Assembly: GCF_000145235.1 (NCBI RefSeq)
Contig: NC_014391.1
Coordinates: 5,216,001 to 5,280,000, forward strand
Origin: Micromonospora aurantiaca ATCC 27029
Lineage (GTDB): Bacteria > Actinomycetota > Actinomycetes > Mycobacteriales > Micromonosporaceae
Direction: 5' to 3'
Length of the DNA: 64,000 nt
This document shows positions 49,916 to 58,639 of this stretch, in pieces. Numbering within the stretch: the stretch's first letter is position 1; each line of letters opens with the position of its first letter. The notes beneath the pieces are model-generated. The model was not told the origin of the DNA. It made no database searches and was given only the letters and a program-made list of their open reading frames with translations. A program made the translations under genes and the position numbers.

Positions 49916-49947
49916 CAGCTCAGAACCTTGATCAAAGCTCTGAGCTG
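49916..49947. terminator. Hairpin at the 3' side of rnpB
   Basis: CAGCTCAGA (49916-49924) is complementary to TCTGAGCTG (49939-49947), and the intervening CCTTGATCAAAG is itself palindromic, so an almost continuous 16-bp stem forms. It lies just downstream of the rnpB 3' end and before the converging small gene's downstream region. Confidence 0.65.
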
Positions 49948-49952
49948 GGTGG

Positions 49953-50373
<421 letters not shown>

Positions 50374-50435
50374 GCCCTCATCCTAACGACGCACCCGCCG
50401 CGCCCATTTCCACCCCGCCCACCATCTCGTCCGCC

Positions 50436-50490
50436 ACTTCGGGGAGGTGGCGGCATCAACCGGCCCGGGATACCGCCACTTCCCCGAACT
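50436..50490. repeat. Palindromic element (CTTCGGGGAGGTGGCGG family)
   Basis: ACTTCGGGGAGGTGGCGGCA and GATACCGCCACTTCCCCGAA pair with two G-T positions around an 11-base loop. It is related to the palindrome found inside the membrane-protein gene at 9411. It lies upstream of rnpB and of the TauE gene. Confidence 0.88.
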
Positions 50491-50572
50491 GGCGCGATGC
50501 GCGCCCGAACGGGCGCGATGCGCGCCCGAACTGGCGCGATGCGCGCCCGAACTGGCGCGGTGCGCGCTCGCC
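50489..50572. repeat. 21-bp tandem repeat, four copies
   Basis: CTGGCGCGATGCGCGCCCGA plus A occurs at 50489, 50510 (first two bases differ), 50531 and 50552 (degenerate at its end). Each unit contains the small palindrome GGCGCGATGCGCGCC. The array ends about 12 bases before the -10-like TAGCCT of the TauE gene. Confidence 0.9.
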
Positions 50573-50598
50573 GCCCGACCGACTAGCCTCGGGGGACC

Positions 50599-51360
50599 AT
50601 GGATCTCTCCGACGCCGCGCTCCTGCTCGCCGCCGGTCTCGCCGCGGGCACTGTGAACGCGGTGGCCGGTGGTGGCTCACTGATCACGTTCCCGGCGATG
50701 ATCGCCACCGGCCTGCCGCCGGTGGCGGCGAACGTCTCGAACTCGGTGTCGGTCTTCCCGGGGTACGTGGCGAGCGTGGCGGGCAGCCGGGTGGACCTGC
50801 CGCGCGGGCGGGAGCTGTGGTCGCTGCTGCCCACCGCCGTCCTCGGCACGATCGCCGGGTGCGCGTTGCTGCTGGCGACTCCGGCGCGCGCGTTCGAGCT
50901 GGTGGTGCCGTTCCTCGTGCTGGGCGCTACCGCCGTACTCGCGTTCCAGGGTCCGCTGCGCCGGCTGGTCGGCCATCCGGAACGGTTGGGCGCGCGCCGC
51001 CGTACCGTCACGGTGCAGACCATGGTCGCGCTCGGCACGGTGTACGGAGGCTACTTCGGCGCGGCCCTCGGGGTGATGCTGGTGGCCGGGTTGGCGCTGG
51101 TGCTGGACGCGACGCTGGCCCGGGTGTCGGCGATGAAGAACCTGCTCTCGGCAGTGGTGGGGCTGACCACGCTCGTGGTGTTCGCCCTGTTCGGCCCGGT
51201 GAACTGGGCGGCCGTCGCGGTGGTCGCGCCGGCCACCCTGTTCGGCGGGTACGCGGGCGCGCGGCTGGCCCGCCGGCTTCCGCAGGTGGTGTTGAAGACG
51301 GTGATCGTGGTGTTCGGCACCGCCATCGGGTTCTACCTGCTGTGGCGGGCGCTGACCTGA
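50599..51360 (+). CDS. TauE/SafE family membrane permease
   Basis: A 253-residue protein of about eight helices from the TauE/SafE (DUF81) family, proposed to export sulfite, sulfonates or other organic anions. The diagnostic first half is ALLLAAGLAAGTVNAVAGGG followed by SLITFPAMIATGLPPVAANV. The second half repeats the pattern with ALGTVYGGYFGAALGVMLVA and MKNLLSAVVGLTTLVVFALF. The ATG at 50599 follows GGGGGA; TAGCCT at 50584 may be its -10. Substrate not determined. Confidence 0.92.
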   Translation: MDLSDAALLLAAGLAAGTVNAVAGGGSLITFPAMIATGLPPVAANVSNSVSVFPGYVASVAGSRVDLPRGRELWSLLPTAVLGTIAGCALLLATPARAFELVVPFLVLGATAVLAFQGPLRRLVGHPERLGARRRTVTVQTMVALGTVYGGYFGAALGVMLVAGLALVLDATLARVSAMKNLLSAVVGLTTLVVFALFGPVNWAAVAVVAPATLFGGYAGARLARRLPQVVLKTVIVVFGTAIGFYLLWRALT

Positions 51361-51384
51361 CGCCACCCGGCAAGACCGGACCCC

Positions 51385-52608
51385 TCAGTAGGCCTCCCCC
51401 ACCGGCTCCTCCGGTGCGTGCTCGGCGCGGCGGGCGGCCCGGTTCCAGATGACCCGTTCGCCGTAGCCGGCCGCCATCAGGTGACCGAACGCGAGGTACG
51501 CGAGCACGCCGGCGGCGAGCACCCCGAAGCCGACCCAGAACGGCAGCGCCAGGCTGTGTTCGGCCAGCTTGCCGGAGATGATCGGCGCGGGCGCGGCGGC
51601 GCCCCAGCGGACCAGGTTGAACGCGCCGGTGGCGACGCGCCGGTCGGCGGAGCCGAGCCCGAGCGCCAGGTCGGTCAGGTTGGCGTTGGCGAGGCCCATG
51701 AACAGGCCGGCGACGACGAGGACGACGAGCGACATGGCGGTGCCGGTGGAGGTGGCGAACAGGACCATGCAGACCAGCAGGCCGAGCAGTGCGACGCCGA
51801 CTGTCTGCACCGCGCCGATGCGGTGGGCCAGCCGGTGCCCGATCAGCAGGATGCCGGCCGCCAGGCCGAGGCCCCAGCCGGTGAACGCCAGGCCCAGCGG
51901 GATGACGTCGAGGCGCAGGAACAGCGGCGTGTAGCCGAGCACGACGAAGAAGACGAAGTTGTACGCGGCGGTGACCACGCACAGCGTCACGAACGCGGGT
52001 CTGCGGTAGGTGGCGAAGATCTGGCCGAGGCGTACCGGCTGTTGCTTGTTCACCGGTTCGCGCAGCTTGCGAGCGGCGACGCCGAGCGCCAGCACCATGA
52101 ACACGCCGCAGACGAAGAACGGCAGCCGCCAGCTCACCTCGCCGAGCAGGCCGCCGATCAGCGGGCCGACCGCGAAGCCGAGCCCGAGGGCGGTCTCGAA
52201 CAGGCCGACCACCCATTCCCTGTCGTTCGCGAGGTTGACCAGCACGACCATGGCGGTGGCGAAGAACATCGCGTTGCCCAGGCCCCAGACGCCGCGCAGC
52301 ACGGAGAGCTGCACGATGTCGTTGCTGAACGAGGCTCCGATGGCGGCCAGGCCGACGACCGAGACGCCGGTGACGAGCACCGGCTTGAAACCGAACCGCC
52401 CGCTGGCGAGCGTCGCCGGGATCATGCCGACGGCCATGACCGCGATGTACGCGGTAAAGAGCAGCTCGACCTGCCAGGCGGTGACGCCGATCGCCTCGCC
52501 GATGGCGGGCAGGATCGGGTCGACCACGGCGATGCCGGCGATCGCGAGGAACGCCACGAGCGTGGTGGCGTAGATGGCACTGCGGTTGGGCTCGGATCGG
52601 TGATCCAC
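51385..52608 (-). CDS. MFS transporter (drug efflux-like), divergent from MarR
   Basis: A 407-residue, 12-helix major facilitator. The N-terminus has IAGIAVVDPILPAIGEAIGV and WQVELLFTAYIAVMAVGMIP. The loop 2-3 motif is ASGRFGFKPVLVTGVS, a variant of the G-x-x-x-D-R-x-G-R-[RK] signature. ALGLGFAVGPLIGGLLGEV in helix 5 is motif C of drug:proton antiporters, so export is likely. The GTG at 52608 has GGAGG upstream. It shares a 56-base operator-rich promoter region with the divergent marR-type gene, which probably represses it. Confidence 0.92.
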   Translation of the reverse strand: MDHRSEPNRSAIYATTLVAFLAIAGIAVVDPILPAIGEAIGVTAWQVELLFTAYIAVMAVGMIPATLASGRFGFKPVLVTGVSVVGLAAIGASFSNDIVQLSVLRGVWGLGNAMFFATAMVVLVNLANDREWVVGLFETALGLGFAVGPLIGGLLGEVSWRLPFFVCGVFMVLALGVAARKLREPVNKQQPVRLGQIFATYRRPAFVTLCVVTAAYNFVFFVVLGYTPLFLRLDVIPLGLAFTGWGLGLAAGILLIGHRLAHRIGAVQTVGVALLGLLVCMVLFATSTGTAMSLVVLVVAGLFMGLANANLTDLALGLGSADRRVATGAFNLVRWGAAAPAPIISGKLAEHSLALPFWVGFGVLAAGVLAYLAFGHLMAAGYGERVIWNRAARRAEHAPEEPVGEAY

Positions 52609-52625
52609 TCCGCAACCTCCCAGAT

Positions 52626-52664
52626 AGCTGTATCGTACAGGTATTTTTCTTGTATCATACAGCT
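52626..52664. promoter_or_regulatory. MarR-type operator: paired TGTATNNTACA palindromes
   Basis: Two near-identical palindromes, TGTATCGTACA (52629-52639) and TGTATCATACA (52651-52661), lie 22 bases apart. They sit inside a larger inverted repeat AGCTGTAT...ATACAGCT that ends at the marR start codon. The AT-rich centre contrasts with the high-GC surroundings. Two helical turns of spacing suits cooperative binding by two MarR dimers. Confidence 0.85.
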
Positions 52665-53132
52665 ATGAGTGACGACGTCCACGCTCCCGAGGTCACCCTC
52701 GGCCGGATCGAAACCGAGGTCGCGTTGCTGATGCGCCTGGGTGAGGCCACCCGCCGGGGCACCGGCACGATGGAGCACCGGCTGCTGGACCGCGCCGCGT
52801 ACGTGATCCTGCGGCACCTCGACGCGGCCGGCCCGCAGAACGTCTCGGCGCTCGCCGCGCGGCTGAACCTGGACGGCTCCACCGTCACCCGGCAGGTCTC
52901 CGCGCTCCAGCGCGACGGGCTGATCTCGCGTACCCCCGACCCGGCCGACGGGCGCGGCACGGTGATCTCCGCGACGGCGGCCGGGCTCCAGCGGATGGCC
53001 GCCGTCCGGGCGGCCCGCACCCGGTTGTACGGCGACATCCTCGCCGCCTGGCCCGAGGCGGACCGGGAGACACTGGCGGACATGTTGCACCGCCTCAACG
53101 AGGCGCTCGACGCGCGCAACCGCCGCCGCTGA
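52665..53132 (+). CDS. MarR family transcriptional regulator
   Basis: A 155-residue winged-helix regulator. The DNA-binding part is VSALAARLNLDGSTVTRQVS followed by RDGLISRTPDPADGRGTVIS with the conserved DPADGR wing. Flanking helices form the dimer and ligand pocket. It lies divergent from the MFS exporter. Its start codon immediately follows the palindromic operator, so the gene is likely autoregulated and induced by a compound that the exporter removes. Confidence 0.95.
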   Translation: MSDDVHAPEVTLGRIETEVALLMRLGEATRRGTGTMEHRLLDRAAYVILRHLDAAGPQNVSALAARLNLDGSTVTRQVSALQRDGLISRTPDPADGRGTVISATAAGLQRMAAVRAARTRLYGDILAAWPEADRETLADMLHRLNEALDARNRRR

Positions 53133-53138
53133 GGCGTT

Positions 53139-53186
53139 AGGAAGGGCCCCTTATTATGCAGAATGCGTTAATAAGGGGCCCTTCCT
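53139..53186. repeat. Perfect 18-bp palindrome in convergent gap (GGAAGGGCCCCTT family)
   Basis: AGGAAGGGCCCCTTATTA (53139-53156) is exactly complementary to 53169-53186 around a 12-base loop. It fills the gap between the marR and symporter genes, both of which end within seven bases of it. Related to 37764-37821. Confidence 0.93.
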
Positions 53187-53187
53187 T

Positions 53188-54840
53188 TCACGCCACCGGC
53201 TCCCGCGCGGAGTCTCCGCGATCGGCGGTCGCCGTCACGCGCGGGTCGCCCTCGTCGGCGAAGTAGTCGTCCGGCGTGGTGCCGTCCGGCCCGTCGGCCA
53301 CCCTGGCGGCGCGCAGCACCAGCGTGAGCAGCGCGGCCACCACCAGGTTCACCAGCACCGCAACGATGCCCACGTAGATGGTCTTCGGCGTGTCGAAACC
53401 GAACTTCTCCAGCGGGAACGCCGACCCGGCGAAGTGCTTCTTCCCGGTCGCCGGGTTGCCGATCTGGTAGAGCATCCACATGCCCAGGCCCATGCCGGCC
53501 GCCCAGCCGGCGATCAGCGCACCCCTGTGGAACCAGCGGGTGTAGAGGCCCAGCGCCACCGCCGGCAGCGTCTGCAGGATGATCACGCCGCCGATGAGCT
53601 GGAGGTCGATGGAGAACTGCGGGTCGAGGAAGACGATGCAGGCCACCGCACCGACCTTCACCACCAGCGAGGTGATCTTCGAGACGTTCGCCTCCTGCGC
53701 CGGGGTGGCGTCCCGCTTCAGGTACTCCTTGTAGATGTTGCGGGTGAACAGGTTCGCCGCCGCGATCGACATGATCGCCGCCGGCACCAGCGCGCCGATG
53801 CCGATTGCGGCGTACGCCACCCCGGCGAACCAGTCCGGGAACTGCTGGTCGAACAGCAGCGGCACCACAGTGTTGCCGTCGGTCGTGCCCTCCTTCGCGC
53901 CGGGCAACGGCTTCACGTTCGCCGCGATGGCCATGTAGCCGAGCAGCGCGATCAACCCCAGCAGCAGGCTGTACGCGGGCAGCGCGGACATGTTCCGCTT
54001 GATCACGTCGCGGTTCCGGCTGGCCAGCACACCGGTGATGCTGTGCGGGTAGAGGAACAGCGCCAGCGCGGAGCCGAACGCCAGCGTCACGTACTGGATC
54101 TGGTTGTTCTGGTTGAGCAGGATGCCGTCGCCGGGCGCGGGTGACGCCTGGAACTTCGCGTCTGCCGCGTCGAAGATGGCGCCCCAGCCGCCGAGCTTGT
54201 ACGGCAGCCAGATCACCGCGACCAGGATCACGATGTAGATCAGCGAGTCCTTGACGAACGCGATCAGCGCCGGGGCGCGCAGCCCGGACTGGTACGTGTA
54301 CGCGGCCAGGATCGCGAACGCGATGATGATCGGCAGGTGCCGGGCCAGCGCGCTGTCCCCTGTGACGCCCATGGTCTTGAGCACCGCCTCGATGCCGACC
54401 AGTTGCAGCGCGATGTACGGCATGGTGGCGACGATGCCGGTGATCGCGACCAGCAGCGCCAGGATCGGCGAGCCGAACCGGTTGCGGACGAAGTCGGCGG
54501 GGGTGACGAATCCGTGCCGGTGCGAGACCGACCAGAGCCGGCACAGCACCAGGAACACCAGCGGGTAGATGACGATCGTGTACGGCACCGCGAAGAAGCC
54601 CGCCGCGCCGGCCCCGAAGATCAGCGCCGGGACCGCCACGAACGTGTACGCGGTGTAGAGGTCACCGCCGACCAGGAACCAGGTGATCCAGCCGCCGAAG
54701 CTGCGCCCGCCCAGTCCCCACTCGTCCAGGTGGGCCATGTCCGTCGGTCTGCGCCACCGTGCAGCCACGAAACCCATGGCGCTGACCAGCAGGAACAGCA
54801 GCGTGAAGACGATGATCTCGGTGAGGTGGTCCCGCCACAT
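53188..54840 (-). CDS. Sodium:solute symporter (SSS family, monocarboxylate/MctP-like)
   Basis: A 550-residue transporter with about 13 helices. The N-terminal half has WGLGGRSFGGWITWFLVGGD and YTAYTFVAVPALIFGAGAAG, matching the SSS core that binds Na+ and substrate. AIGIGALVPAAIMSIAAANL followed by FTRNIYKEYL is the usual helix 8 region. The overall layout is closest to monocarboxylate permeases of the MctP type (pyruvate, lactate or acetate). Its ATG overlaps the stop of the preceding DUF3311 gene by one base (TGATG), a pairing typical of this transporter subtype. Confidence 0.9.
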   Translation of the reverse strand: MWRDHLTEIIVFTLLFLLVSAMGFVAARWRRPTDMAHLDEWGLGGRSFGGWITWFLVGGDLYTAYTFVAVPALIFGAGAAGFFAVPYTIVIYPLVFLVLCRLWSVSHRHGFVTPADFVRNRFGSPILALLVAITGIVATMPYIALQLVGIEAVLKTMGVTGDSALARHLPIIIAFAILAAYTYQSGLRAPALIAFVKDSLIYIVILVAVIWLPYKLGGWGAIFDAADAKFQASPAPGDGILLNQNNQIQYVTLAFGSALALFLYPHSITGVLASRNRDVIKRNMSALPAYSLLLGLIALLGYMAIAANVKPLPGAKEGTTDGNTVVPLLFDQQFPDWFAGVAYAAIGIGALVPAAIMSIAAANLFTRNIYKEYLKRDATPAQEANVSKITSLVVKVGAVACIVFLDPQFSIDLQLIGGVIILQTLPAVALGLYTRWFHRGALIAGWAAGMGLGMWMLYQIGNPATGKKHFAGSAFPLEKFGFDTPKTIYVGIVAVLVNLVVAALLTLVLRAARVADGPDGTTPDDYFADEGDPRVTATADRGDSAREPVA

Positions 54841-55082
54841 CAGCGGTCACCCCGCTTCTTGGTCATCTGGTAGACCAGCGTGGTGGTGCCGACGCCGAGC
54901 AGGATCCAGACCAGTTGCAACCAGTAGAAGCGCGGGAAGCCGAACAGCCGGGGCGAGTCGGCGTTGAACAGTGCCGGGATCAGCGGCACCACGATCGGGA
55001 TGAAGAGCAACCAGTTCCAGGGACTCTTGTCCTTCGCCCTGGATCGCGCCGTGTCGAGCGCCTCCGGTTCCGGTGCGGACAT
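54840..55082 (-). CDS. DUF3311 small membrane protein (symporter partner)
   Basis: An 80-residue protein with two transmembrane helices: WNWLLFIPIVVPLIPALFNA and YWLQLVWILLGVGTTTLVYQ. DUF3311 proteins regularly precede SSS-family permeases and are thought to be accessory subunits. The ATG at 55082 has GGAGGG upstream; the frame to 55115 adds residues without a ribosome-binding site. One-base stop-start overlap couples it to the symporter. Confidence 0.9.
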   Translation of the reverse strand: MSAPEPEALDTARSRAKDKSPWNWLLFIPIVVPLIPALFNADSPRLFGFPRFYWLQLVWILLGVGTTTLVYQMTKKRGDR

Positions 55083-55209
55083 GTGACACCCCTCCGGGCA
55101 TTCGTAGCGGGCCATGTGACGGCCGGAGGCTACGACCCTGTGACGGGGATCACGTCCGATCGGGTGATGTCGATGCGCCGAGCGGCCGCCGGCATGCGCC
55201 GAGCGGCCG

Positions 55210-56358
55210 TCAGACGTCCGCGAGGTGCGAGGTGTCGTTGACCGAGCGGACCGCGACGCCGCCGTCCGGGTACAGGTCCAGCACCGAGATGCCGGCCGTG
55301 TCCAGGTAGAGCCGGTGCAGGAACGCGTCGCCGGCGGCGAGCGCGTCGCGCAGCACCAGCTTGATCGGCGAGACGTGGGAGACCACCACGACCGTCTCCC
55401 CCGGGTACGCCGACCGCAGCCGGTCGACCGCCCGCCCGGTCCGCTCGGCGACTGTCACGAACGACTCGCCCCGCGGCGGCGCGACCCGGGTGGAGGCGAG
55501 CCAGGCGTCCAGCTCGGCCGCCCAGCCCTCGCGTACCTCGGCGAACGTGTGCCCCTCCCAGACGCCGAAGTCGCACTCGATCAGGTCGTCGTCGGTGCGT
55601 ACCGGCGGGTTGCCGACCTGCGCGGCGACCGCCTCGGCGGTGGCCGTACACCTCGACAGCGGGGAACTGACCACTGCGGCGACGGACGGCGCCAGCGCGG
55701 CCACCCGGGCGGCGGTGGCCCGGGCCTGGGCCCGGCCGCGCTCGGTGAGCGGCACGTCGCCCCGGCCGGAGTAGCGCTTCTGCACGGTGCGCTCGGTCTC
55801 GCCGTGCCGCACCAGGATCAGCCGGGTGGCCTCCTCGGTCGGGCGCGGCTCCCAGGAGGCGGGCGTGGTGGCCGGGTCGGTGCCGGTGGCGCGCACGACA
55901 GTCGCCTCCCGCGCCTCGGCCGCCGCCGCTGCCGGTGCGGCGCCGGACGCGGCGGCGTCCATCGCCGCGTTGGCGAGCGCGTCGGCGTGCCGGTTGCGCT
56001 CCCGGGGCACCCAGGTGAACCGTACGGCGGCGAACCGGCTGACCAGCCCGGCCGCCTGGGCGGCGAGCGGACGCAGCCCGGGGTGCTTGATCTGCCAGCG
56101 GCCGCACATCTGCTCGACCACCAGCTTGGAGTCCATCCGCGCCTCGACCTCGGCCGCGCCCAGCTCGGCGGCGGCCTCCAGCCCGGCGATCAGGCCCCGG
56201 TACTCGGCCACGTTGTTCGTCGCCGTACCGATCGACTCGGACCGTTCGGCCAGCACCTCACCGGTCTCCGGGTCGCGGACCACGGCGCCGTAGCCGGCCG
56301 GGCCGGGATTGCCCCGGGAGCCGCCGTCGGCCTCGATCACCACCGCGCGCACCGCCAC
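55210..56358 (-). CDS. Bifunctional RNase HI / acid phosphatase
   Basis: A 382-residue fusion equivalent to mycobacterial Rv2228c. The N-terminal RNase HI domain degrades RNA in RNA:DNA hybrids and has IEADGGSRGNPGPAGYG, NNVAEYRGLIAGLEAA, RMDSKLVVEQMCG and NRHADALANAAMD, covering all catalytic acids. An Ala-rich linker leads to a C-terminal histidine phosphatase domain of the CobC type with RLILVRHGETERT, GVWEGHTFAEV and VVVVSHVSPIKLVL. The GTG at 56358 lies five bases after the stop of the zinc-ribbon gene, so it is the last gene of a three-gene operon. Confidence 0.95.
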   Translation of the reverse strand: MAVRAVVIEADGGSRGNPGPAGYGAVVRDPETGEVLAERSESIGTATNNVAEYRGLIAGLEAAAELGAAEVEARMDSKLVVEQMCGRWQIKHPGLRPLAAQAAGLVSRFAAVRFTWVPRERNRHADALANAAMDAAASGAAPAAAAAEAREATVVRATGTDPATTPASWEPRPTEEATRLILVRHGETERTVQKRYSGRGDVPLTERGRAQARATAARVAALAPSVAAVVSSPLSRCTATAEAVAAQVGNPPVRTDDDLIECDFGVWEGHTFAEVREGWAAELDAWLASTRVAPPRGESFVTVAERTGRAVDRLRSAYPGETVVVVSHVSPIKLVLRDALAAGDAFLHRLYLDTAGISVLDLYPDGGVAVRSVNDTSHLADV

Positions 56359-56363
56359 GACGG

Positions 56364-57101
56364 CTACAGCCCCGACTCGTTGGTCCGGACCATGATCCGC
56401 CGGCACTCCTCGCAGCGGACCACGTCGTCCGGGTCGGCCTTGCGGATGCGGGCCAGGTCGGCGCCGGACATCTCCAGCCGGCAGCCGCCGCAGCGGCCAC
56501 CGGTGAGCAGCGCGGCGCCCATGCCGGTGTCCTCGCGGATCTTGTCGTAGAGGCCGATCAGGTCCGCCGGGAGGTCACCGGCGAGCGGCTGGCGGGCGGT
56601 GCGCTTGAACTCCTCCTCCTTGCTGATCTCGGCGAGGGTCTCGTCGCGGCGCTGCTCGGTCGCGGCGCGGCGCTCACGGGCCTCGGCGAGCCGGCTCTCG
56701 ATGCCGTCGAGCACGCCCTGCGCGGTCTCCCGCTGCTCCATCAGCTCCAGCTCGGCGTCCTCCAGGTCGCTCTGCCGGCGGTTCAGCGAGACCAGCTCGT
56801 GCTGGATCGCCTCCAGCTCGCGGGCCGGGCCGCTGCCCGAGGCCAGCCGGGCCTCGTCCTTGCTCTTGCGCGCCCGCACCTGGTCGACGTCCTTCTCGAT
56901 CCGGGCGATGTCCCGGTCCAGGTCGTCGACTGCCACCTGGGCGCGGACCCGCTCGTCCTCCAGCGCGGACAGCTCACGCGCGAGGGCCTCCAGCTCGGCG
57001 CGCTCCGGCAGGGTGCGGCGGCGGTGCGCGAGCTGGGCCAGCGCGGTGTCGATCGCCTGGAGGTCGAGCAGGCGGCGCTGCACCTTCGGGTCAGCCTTCA
57101 C
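56364..57101 (-). CDS. Coiled-coil zinc-ribbon protein (C4-type, DUF164)
   Basis: A 245-residue protein equivalent to Rv2229c. Residues 1-170 are a long antiparallel coiled coil of charged heptads (ALEDERVRAQVAVDDLDRDI and LAEARERRAATEQRRDETLA). The C-terminus is a zinc ribbon with CGGCRLEMSGADLARIRK and VVRCEECRRIMVR. Related proteins are proposed to bind nucleic acid. The GTG at 57101 has GGAG upstream and lies inside the end of the Nif3 gene (11-base overlap), indicating coupled translation. Confidence 0.93.
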   Translation of the reverse strand: MKADPKVQRRLLDLQAIDTALAQLAHRRRTLPERAELEALARELSALEDERVRAQVAVDDLDRDIARIEKDVDQVRARKSKDEARLASGSGPARELEAIQHELVSLNRRQSDLEDAELELMEQRETAQGVLDGIESRLAEARERRAATEQRRDETLAEISKEEEFKRTARQPLAGDLPADLIGLYDKIREDTGMGAALLTGGRCGGCRLEMSGADLARIRKADPDDVVRCEECRRIMVRTNESGL

Positions 57102-57963
57102 GTCGGGGCTCCTTGTCGTCCGGCCGGGGCGCGGCGGCGTGCACGGTCCACGGGTCGGTGTCCAGGTCGGACACCACGGTCTCGACGTCCAGCTCGGCGG
57201 CCAGGTAGGCGGCCAGGTCGTCCAGCCAGGGTCGCTCCGTCGCCCAGTGGGCGGCGTCCAGCAGCGCCGGGCCACCGGCGGCGAGGTGTTCCCCGGCCGG
57301 GTGGTGGCGCAGGTCCGCGGTGAGGAACGCGTCCACCCCGGCCGCGGTCGCCTCGGCGAGGAAGCCGTCCCCCGAGCCGCCGCTGACGGCGAGGGTACGA
57401 ACCATACGCCCGGGATCCCCGGCGGCGCGAACTCCCCAGGCGGTGACCGGGAGCACGGCGGCGGCCAGCCGGGTCAGCTCGGCGAGCGTCATCGGGGTGG
57501 GCAGCTCGCCGATGCGGCCGATGCCCCGGCCGGGCCCGGCGGCGGGCGAGCCGGGGCGGGGCGGGTGCAGCGGACGCAGCCCGGTGAGCCCGAACCGGGC
57601 GGCGAGCGCGTCGGAGACCCCCGGGTCGGCCACGTCGGCGTTGGTGTGCGCCACGTGCAGCGCGACGTCCGCCTTGATCAACCGGTGCACGATCCGGCCC
57701 TTGTACGTAGTGGCGGCCACCGAGGAGACGCCACGCAGCAGCAGCGGATGGTGCGCGACGATCATGTCCGCGCCGGCGTCGAGTGCCTCGTCCACGGTCT
57801 CCGGGACCACGTCCACCACGCAGGCGACCCGGCGTACCGGGTGGTCGGGCTCGCCCAGCACCAGGCCGACCCGGTCCCACTCCTCGGCCCACGCGGGCGG
57901 GTAACGGCGGTCCAGGGCGGCCACCACGTCGGCGACGGTGTGCGGCGATCCGGTTGTGCTCAC
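57091..57963 (-). CDS. Nif3-like dinuclear metal-centre protein
   Basis: A 290-residue Nif3/YbgI-family protein (Rv2230c equivalent) that forms toroidal hexamers around dinuclear metal sites; some members have GTP cyclohydrolase or hydrolase activity, but the role is unsettled. Metal-binding motifs are ADMIVAHHPLLLRGVSSV, LHVAHTNADVADPG and, near the C-terminus, LLDAAHWATERP. The GTG at 57963 is preceded by TAAGCT at eight bases, a possible leaderless promoter for the three-gene operon. Confidence 0.94.
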   Translation of the reverse strand: MSTTGSPHTVADVVAALDRRYPPAWAEEWDRVGLVLGEPDHPVRRVACVVDVVPETVDEALDAGADMIVAHHPLLLRGVSSVAATTYKGRIVHRLIKADVALHVAHTNADVADPGVSDALAARFGLTGLRPLHPPRPGSPAAGPGRGIGRIGELPTPMTLAELTRLAAAVLPVTAWGVRAAGDPGRMVRTLAVSGGSGDGFLAEATAAGVDAFLTADLRHHPAGEHLAAGGPALLDAAHWATERPWLDDLAAYLAAELDVETVVSDLDTDPWTVHAAAPRPDDKEPRREG

Positions 57964-58057
57964 GGGCGGCCAGCTTACCGGCGTCCGGGCCGGTACACGC
58001 CGACCGTCGCCGGGCGCGGCCCCCGGCGTCTGCCGGGGGCCGCGCCCACCGCGCCTC

Positions 58058-58639
58058 TCAGCCGACCGGGGCGACCGGCCGGTCCGCGCCGCGCAGGGCG
58101 GCCAGGCCGGCGTCCCAGGGGAAGGCGTCCGCGCGCCGGTCCCCCGTGCCGGGCGGGTGCAGGCGTACGACGTGGTCGCCGAAGACCATCCGGACGCCCC
58201 ACTGCACGAGCCGGTCCAGGCTGGCCCGGAACGCCGGGTGCGCGGCCATCGCCTCGTTCGTGTATGGGACGGCAGCGATCGGCACCCCCATACCCTGCGC
58301 CTCGATCAGCAGGCCCAGCGCCAGGGTGTCCGTGATGCCGACCGCCCACTTGTTGATCGTGTTGACGGTGGCCGGGCACACCAGCATGGCGTCGGCCGGG
58401 GGCAGCACGTCCGGGTCACCCGGGTTCTTGTAGTGCGTACGGACCGGGTGGCCGGTCTGCCGGGCCAGCTCCGTCCGGTCGACGAACTTCGCGCCGTCCG
58501 GCGTGGTGACCACGCAGACCGTCCATCCCTCCCGCTGGGCGAGGTCGACCAGCCGGCCGACGTGACGGGCCAGCGGCGAACCGCAGGCGATGACGTAGAG
58601 CACCCGCCGGTGCCCGTTGGCGGTCTTCGGACCGCTCAT
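58058..58639 (-). CDS. Flavoprotein of the HFCD (PPC-decarboxylase-like) family
   Basis: A 193-residue single-domain flavoprotein: RVLYVIACGSPLARHVGRLV (phosphate loop), then VCVVTTPDGAKFVDR and the signature MLVCPATVNTINKWAVGITD, which is the PxxxNxxxK-like FMN-binding segment. HFCD enzymes oxidatively decarboxylate cysteine (CoaC, EpiD, MrsD) but this one lacks a fused CoaB synthetase and has no nearby precursor peptide. Its ATG overlaps the stop of the XRE regulator as ATGA, so the two are translated together and probably act in one pathway. Confidence 0.88.
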   Translation of the reverse strand: MSGPKTANGHRRVLYVIACGSPLARHVGRLVDLAQREGWTVCVVTTPDGAKFVDRTELARQTGHPVRTHYKNPGDPDVLPPADAMLVCPATVNTINKWAVGITDTLALGLLIEAQGMGVPIAAVPYTNEAMAAHPAFRASLDRLVQWGVRMVFGDHVVRLHPPGTGDRRADAFPWDAGLAALRGADRPVAPVG

